In this document: one piece after another, positions 61,026 to 64,000 of the stretch
Position numbering within the stretch: position 1 is the stretch's first letter
How the letters are laid out: each line of letters begins with the position of its first letter
Assembly (NCBI RefSeq): GCF_006439395.2
Contig: NZ_CP083950.1
Location: 5,879,001-5,943,000, forward strand
DNA from: Mesorhizobium sp. B4-1-4
GTDB lineage: Bacteria; Pseudomonadota; Alphaproteobacteria; Rhizobiales; Rhizobiaceae
DNA: 64,000 bases
Direction of reading: 5' to 3'
Program-made: the position numbers and the translations under genes
Notes under the pieces: generated by a model
What the model saw: only the letters and a program-made list of their open reading frames with translations
Database searches by the model: none
What the model was told of the DNA's origin: nothing

Positions 61026-61099
61026 TGGAGCGGGTAGCGGGAATCGAACCCGCGCGTTCAGCTTGGGAAGCTGACAAGCTACCATTACATCATACCCGC
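61026..61099 (-). tRNA. tRNA-Gly (anticodon CCC)
   Basis: On the minus strand: acceptor GCGGGTA pairing with TACCCGC, anticodon stem TCAGC/GCTGA with loop TTCCCAA (anticodon CCC), T-arm GCGGGTTCGATTCCCGC, discriminator T and an encoded CCA (71 bases plus CCA). The 3' end points at the integrase remnant. Confidence 0.95.
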
Positions 61100-61295
61100 G
61101 CGTGCCCTCGTTACCATGAGGTTCGGCCTTCGGGCAATCGCAAAGCTGCCGTCAAAACGCATGCTCCCATGTTTCGTCGGCGCTGGCCTGCGATTCCTAT
61201 TTTATCTTCGCGACCTTGTTGCTGGCGGCAAAGCTTGGCCGGTATTTCGAAATGGCGAGCGTCGCGCCGGACAGGTTCGCGCGGGCGCGGTAAAA

Positions 61296-62789
61296 TCAGG
61301 CGCCGGGAGGCAGGTAGATCACGGCATAGTCGTCCGCATAGGCGCGCTTCCAGCCCAACTCCGCGAAGAAGGGGATGCGGGTGTCGTCGGCTGTGAGGAG
61401 CGCCCAGCCGATGGCGTATTTCTTCAGCTGGGTCTCGAGCAGTGGTTTTCCGTCGCTGTGCCCCGTCGCCTCGTCGGTTTTCGTGAACCCGTTGAGGAAC
61501 AGCTGGTCCGTCCTGCCGTCAATGTAGGTCTTGATGCCGTGGAAGATCAGCGTGCCGCCGAAATTGTACGAATTCAATACGTTGCCCGACAGGCGATGAT
61601 CTCTGGCGAATGCGAGGGCGCCGTTCGCCGCTGTCGTCGGGCTTGGCGCGACCTGGTATGTGCTGCCGAGAACCGAGACGATGCCGACCGCCAGGACAGC
61701 CATCGCGCCGCAGATTGCATAGAACCGGCCGGCGAAGATCTTCTCCAGCCCATCACGCTTTTCCGTCAGCCATGTGGTGGCCGAGAGCGCAGGATATTGC
61801 CGTGCGATCTCGGCCGAGATTACCAACGGAATTAACAGGAAGGGCAAATATACAAATCGCAGATGGGCGAGATAGACGTGCAGGGTGAAGATAATGAACA
61901 GCGCCCTGGCCCAGCCGATCCGGAACCTCGATACCAGAAGTCCGAAAAACGCCAACAGCATTACCGCTTCCTGGAAGAGCTGTTCTTGGGCGTTGAACGG
62001 CCGCCATTCCAGGATGAGTGGTACCGCCTCGTTGCCATAGGCCACGGTGAGTGTGGCCAGGATGGCCTTCACGCCATAGGGATGCATCAGGCTGACCAAC
62101 GGGCAGAGCAGGCCGAAAGCCGCCCATTTCGCCAGCAGGGCGGGTTTCGACAGGCCCGAGCGTGCCAGGAGATCGAGCCCGGCAAAGGCGGCGATGACGA
62201 AGCTCAGGGTGAACGTGGCATGCAGGTTAGCCCACAACACGACAAGCACGAGCAACCACAGGGGCGGGGCTCGCTCTTCCTGCGCGGCACGAAACAGCAT
62301 TGCCGCCCAGACGACGATGATCGGCAAGGTGAAGACGTGTGGGCGTGCCGTGTAGATCGGGGCGATCAGGAAGGCCGCGACGAAGGCCAGCGCTACCGCC
62401 AGTATCGGCTTCAGCCATGCGCTGAGGAACCATCCCATCAGGAAGACAGTCAGGCCGACCGTGGCGATGATCAGTGCGACGACGCCGTTCCAACCGCCCG
62501 CGCTGTAGGCAAGGGCCAGAAGAACCTGCCCCAGCCATTCCTTGGCGATCCAGGGCTGGCCTGCAAAAGTATAGGAATAGGGGTCGACGGCCGGAAACGT
62601 CAGGCTCGCCAGGAAGTCCAGGCCGACCTTCACGTGCCACCAATTATCTGGATCCTGCAGGATCGCGCCGGCAAAGTCCGCCAGCACATAGGCCACGACA
62701 CAGGCGCAGAGAAGACAGAATACCAGCCTGATGCGTTGCTCGTCCCCGAGCGACGGAGTGGCCGTGATGATTGTGGCGGCCCGGTTCAT
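61296..62789 (-). CDS. Polytopic membrane protein, probable GT-C-type glycosyltransferase
   Basis: A 497-residue protein with about ten to twelve membrane helices and a soluble C-terminal tail (about 415-497). An acidic motif in the first loop (AGAILQDPDNWWHVKVGLDF) resembles the catalytic Asp/His loop of GT-C enzymes that use polyprenyl-phosphate sugars. It overlaps the GtrA-type gene by four bases and follows a GT2 enzyme, so the three probably transfer a sugar to a surface lipid or polysaccharide. Acceptor unknown. Confidence 0.72.
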   Translation of the reverse strand: MNRAATIITATPSLGDEQRIRLVFCLLCACVVAYVLADFAGAILQDPDNWWHVKVGLDFLASLTFPAVDPYSYTFAGQPWIAKEWLGQVLLALAYSAGGWNGVVALIIATVGLTVFLMGWFLSAWLKPILAVALAFVAAFLIAPIYTARPHVFTLPIIVVWAAMLFRAAQEERAPPLWLLVLVVLWANLHATFTLSFVIAAFAGLDLLARSGLSKPALLAKWAAFGLLCPLVSLMHPYGVKAILATLTVAYGNEAVPLILEWRPFNAQEQLFQEAVMLLAFFGLLVSRFRIGWARALFIIFTLHVYLAHLRFVYLPFLLIPLVISAEIARQYPALSATTWLTEKRDGLEKIFAGRFYAICGAMAVLAVGIVSVLGSTYQVAPSPTTAANGALAFARDHRLSGNVLNSYNFGGTLIFHGIKTYIDGRTDQLFLNGFTKTDEATGHSDGKPLLETQLKKYAIGWALLTADDTRIPFFAELGWKRAYADDYAVIYLPPGA

Positions 62790-63223
62790 GTCGCATTCGT
62801 TCCGGCCAGGGCGTCCCGGTCATCGGCGACGAAGACGAAACGGGCCGAGCCGAGATAGCAGATGACCGAGTAGAGGCAGTTGCCAGCCAGATGGACGAAC
62901 GGGTTTTCGATGAAACCGGCGGACATGGCGGCGATCACGATTCCCAGATTGGCGCCATAGGCGACAATGAAGGTGATCGCGTACCGAACGACCGCGCCGG
63001 AGCGAAAACCGCCGGCACGTCCGAACGTCCATCGACGGTTGAGGAAGAAGCCAAGGGTGAGGCCCGCGGCATAGCCTGTGGCATTGGAGACGATGTCGCC
63101 GAGCCCCAGCGCCAACGCGGTCAGGATGAGCGTATATCCAAGCGCGGTGTTGAGAAGCCCGACGGCGCCAAAGCGCAGCATCCGCGAGAGATCAGACGGA
63201 AGAGCCGACCGCATCCTGCCCAT
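62786..63223 (-). CDS. GtrA-family membrane protein (polyprenyl-phosphate-sugar flippase-like)
   Basis: A 145-residue protein with four membrane helices and the GtrA pattern MLRFGAVGLLNTALGYTLIL, ATGYAAGLTLGFFLNRRWTF near residue 55, and a final SARFVFVAD. GtrA proteins are thought to flip the lipid-linked sugar made by the partner GT2. Start ATG 63223; ATG 63214 is equally possible. A longer frame overlaps the GT2 gene. Confidence 0.88.
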   Translation of the reverse strand: MGRMRSALPSDLSRMLRFGAVGLLNTALGYTLILTALALGLGDIVSNATGYAAGLTLGFFLNRRWTFGRAGGFRSGAVVRYAITFIVAYGANLGIVIAAMSAGFIENPFVHLAGNCLYSVICYLGSARFVFVADDRDALAGTNAT

Positions 63224-63255
63224 GCCGTTCCCGTTGCATCCGGTGAACCTTCGCC

Positions 63256-64000
63256 TCAGCCACGCGCGGCTCGTTTCGCCATCTCCTGCAGGCGGTGGAC
63301 GGGCAGTTCGCTGTTCTTGGCCGGCTGGTCGCGCGAAACGATTTCGTTGACGAAGTAGAGCGGCCGCCGCTTCGTCTCCATGTACATGCGGCCGAGATAC
63401 TCGCCGAAGATGCCGAGCACCAGGAGCTGGACGCTGCCCAGGATCAGCATGATCGCGGCAAGGCTCGTCCAGCCGGGCAGCACATTGCCGACGGACCATT
63501 CCAGCAGCGTATAGCCAAGCACGACGAGGCCGAGCAGGCCGAACATCATCCCCAGCAGCGAGGCAAACCGCAAAGGCAGGATCGAAAAGCTGGTCATCGC
63601 GTCGACCGCCAGAAGAACCATCTTCTTGAGCGGATAGTGGGTGGTGCCGGCAAAGCGCCGGTGCCGTTCGTAGGGGAAGGCGACCTGCCTCAGCCCGATC
63701 CAACTCACCATGCCGCGAATGAACCTGTAACGTTCGGGCATCGCGTTCAGATGGTCGAGCGCACGCCGGCTCATCAGCCGGAAGTCGCCGGAGTCCGGTG
63801 CGATGTCGACATCGACTATCCGACCAAGCAGGCGATAGAACATGGAGGCGGAAGCCAGTTTGAACCAGCTTTCGCCGTCGCGCTTCACCCTTTGGCCGTA
63901 GACGACGTCGAAGCCTTCATCCATCTTCGCCATCATCGCGCCGAGCAGTTCAGGCGGATCCTGGAGGTCGGCGTCGAGAATGAGGATGCGCTGGCCGCGG
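63256..64000 (-). CDS. GT2 polyprenyl-phosphate glycosyltransferase (DPM1/GtrB/ArnC-like), 5' truncated by window edge
   Basis: Transfers a sugar to polyprenyl phosphate at the inner membrane. The visible 247 or so residues start within the catalytic domain: ILILDADLQDPPELLGAM has the Asp-X-Asp-type motif of this class, followed by DVVYGQRVKRDGESWFKLAS and DSGDFRLMSRRALDHLNAM, then two C-terminal membrane helices (about 160-215 of the visible part). The N-terminus lies beyond base 64000. First gene of the three-gene module. Confidence 0.9.
   Translation of the reverse strand, partial: RGQRILILDADLQDPPELLGAMMAKMDEGFDVVYGQRVKRDGESWFKLASASMFYRLLGRIVDVDIAPDSGDFRLMSRRALDHLNAMPERYRFIRGMVSWIGLRQVAFPYERHRRFAGTTHYPLKKMVLLAVDAMTSFSILPLRFASLLGMMFGLLGLVVLGYTLLEWSVGNVLPGWTSLAAIMLILGSVQLLVLGIFGEYLGRMYMETKRRPLYFVNEIVSRDQPAKNSELPVHRLQEMAKRAARG

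Overview
The window looks like chromosomal DNA from a Mesorhizobium-like member of the Hyphomicrobiales (Rhizobiales). The evidence is high GC content, a class I lysyl-tRNA synthetase, GcrA, a chvE-gguABC operon with a divergent GbpR-type regulator, a SAM-II riboswitch before metZ, a GT21 ceramide glycosyltransferase, rhizobial palindromic intergenic repeats, and a luxR-luxI-crotonase trio that matches (from memory) a quorum-sensing circuit described in Mesorhizobium japonicum. Genus-level assignment is inference; no search was run.

Left part (1-30.7 kb) is mostly housekeeping. It holds the end of a FadJ-type beta-oxidation protein, an S24 peptidase-type repressor, a secreted nuclease-like protein, lysK, a TerB-like protein, an amino-acid-type binding protein, luxR-luxI-crotonase, ppk2, phoR-phoU (with no pstSCAB between them), corA, gcrA, argD-argF-hslO, apaG, a GT21 glycosyltransferase, metZ under a SAM-II riboswitch, a dCTP-deaminase-type gene, chvE-gguABC with its LysR regulator, a small secreted R/W-rich protein and a Stf0-type sulfotransferase.

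Middle part (30.9-59.5 kb) is one large accessory catabolic region for an inositol-like polyol. It encodes three complete sugar-type ABC importers, IolD-, IolE- and IolI-like enzymes, two IolG paralogues, two further Gfo/Idh/MocA oxidoreductases, an aldehyde dehydrogenase, an HpcH/HpaI aldolase, a D-2-hydroxyacid dehydrogenase, a PhyH-type Fe(II)/2-oxoglutarate dioxygenase, an aldo/keto reductase, and two broken short-chain dehydrogenases. It has two regulators with an RpiR-type DNA-binding domain. One carries the normal SIS domain. The other has the SIS domain replaced by a LacI/periplasmic-binding-protein-like sensor. A 16-bp inverted repeat, TGCAA-N6-TTGC(A/G), occurs seven times (two sites with one mismatch at the last base, one with a mismatch at the first). 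All seven lie in non-coding DNA upstream of genes of this region, three of them over predicted -10 elements, so it is the likely operator of a cluster-wide regulon. IolA, IolB and IolC equivalents are not visible, so the pathway is not the textbook myo-inositol route within this window.

Right part (59.5-64 kb) has a decayed tyrosine integrase lying against the 3' end of a tRNA-Gly(CCC) gene, probably the scar of an integrated element. Beyond it is a three-gene glycosylation module (GT2 polyprenyl-phosphate glycosyltransferase, GtrA-type flippase, polytopic GT-C-like protein) that runs off the right edge.
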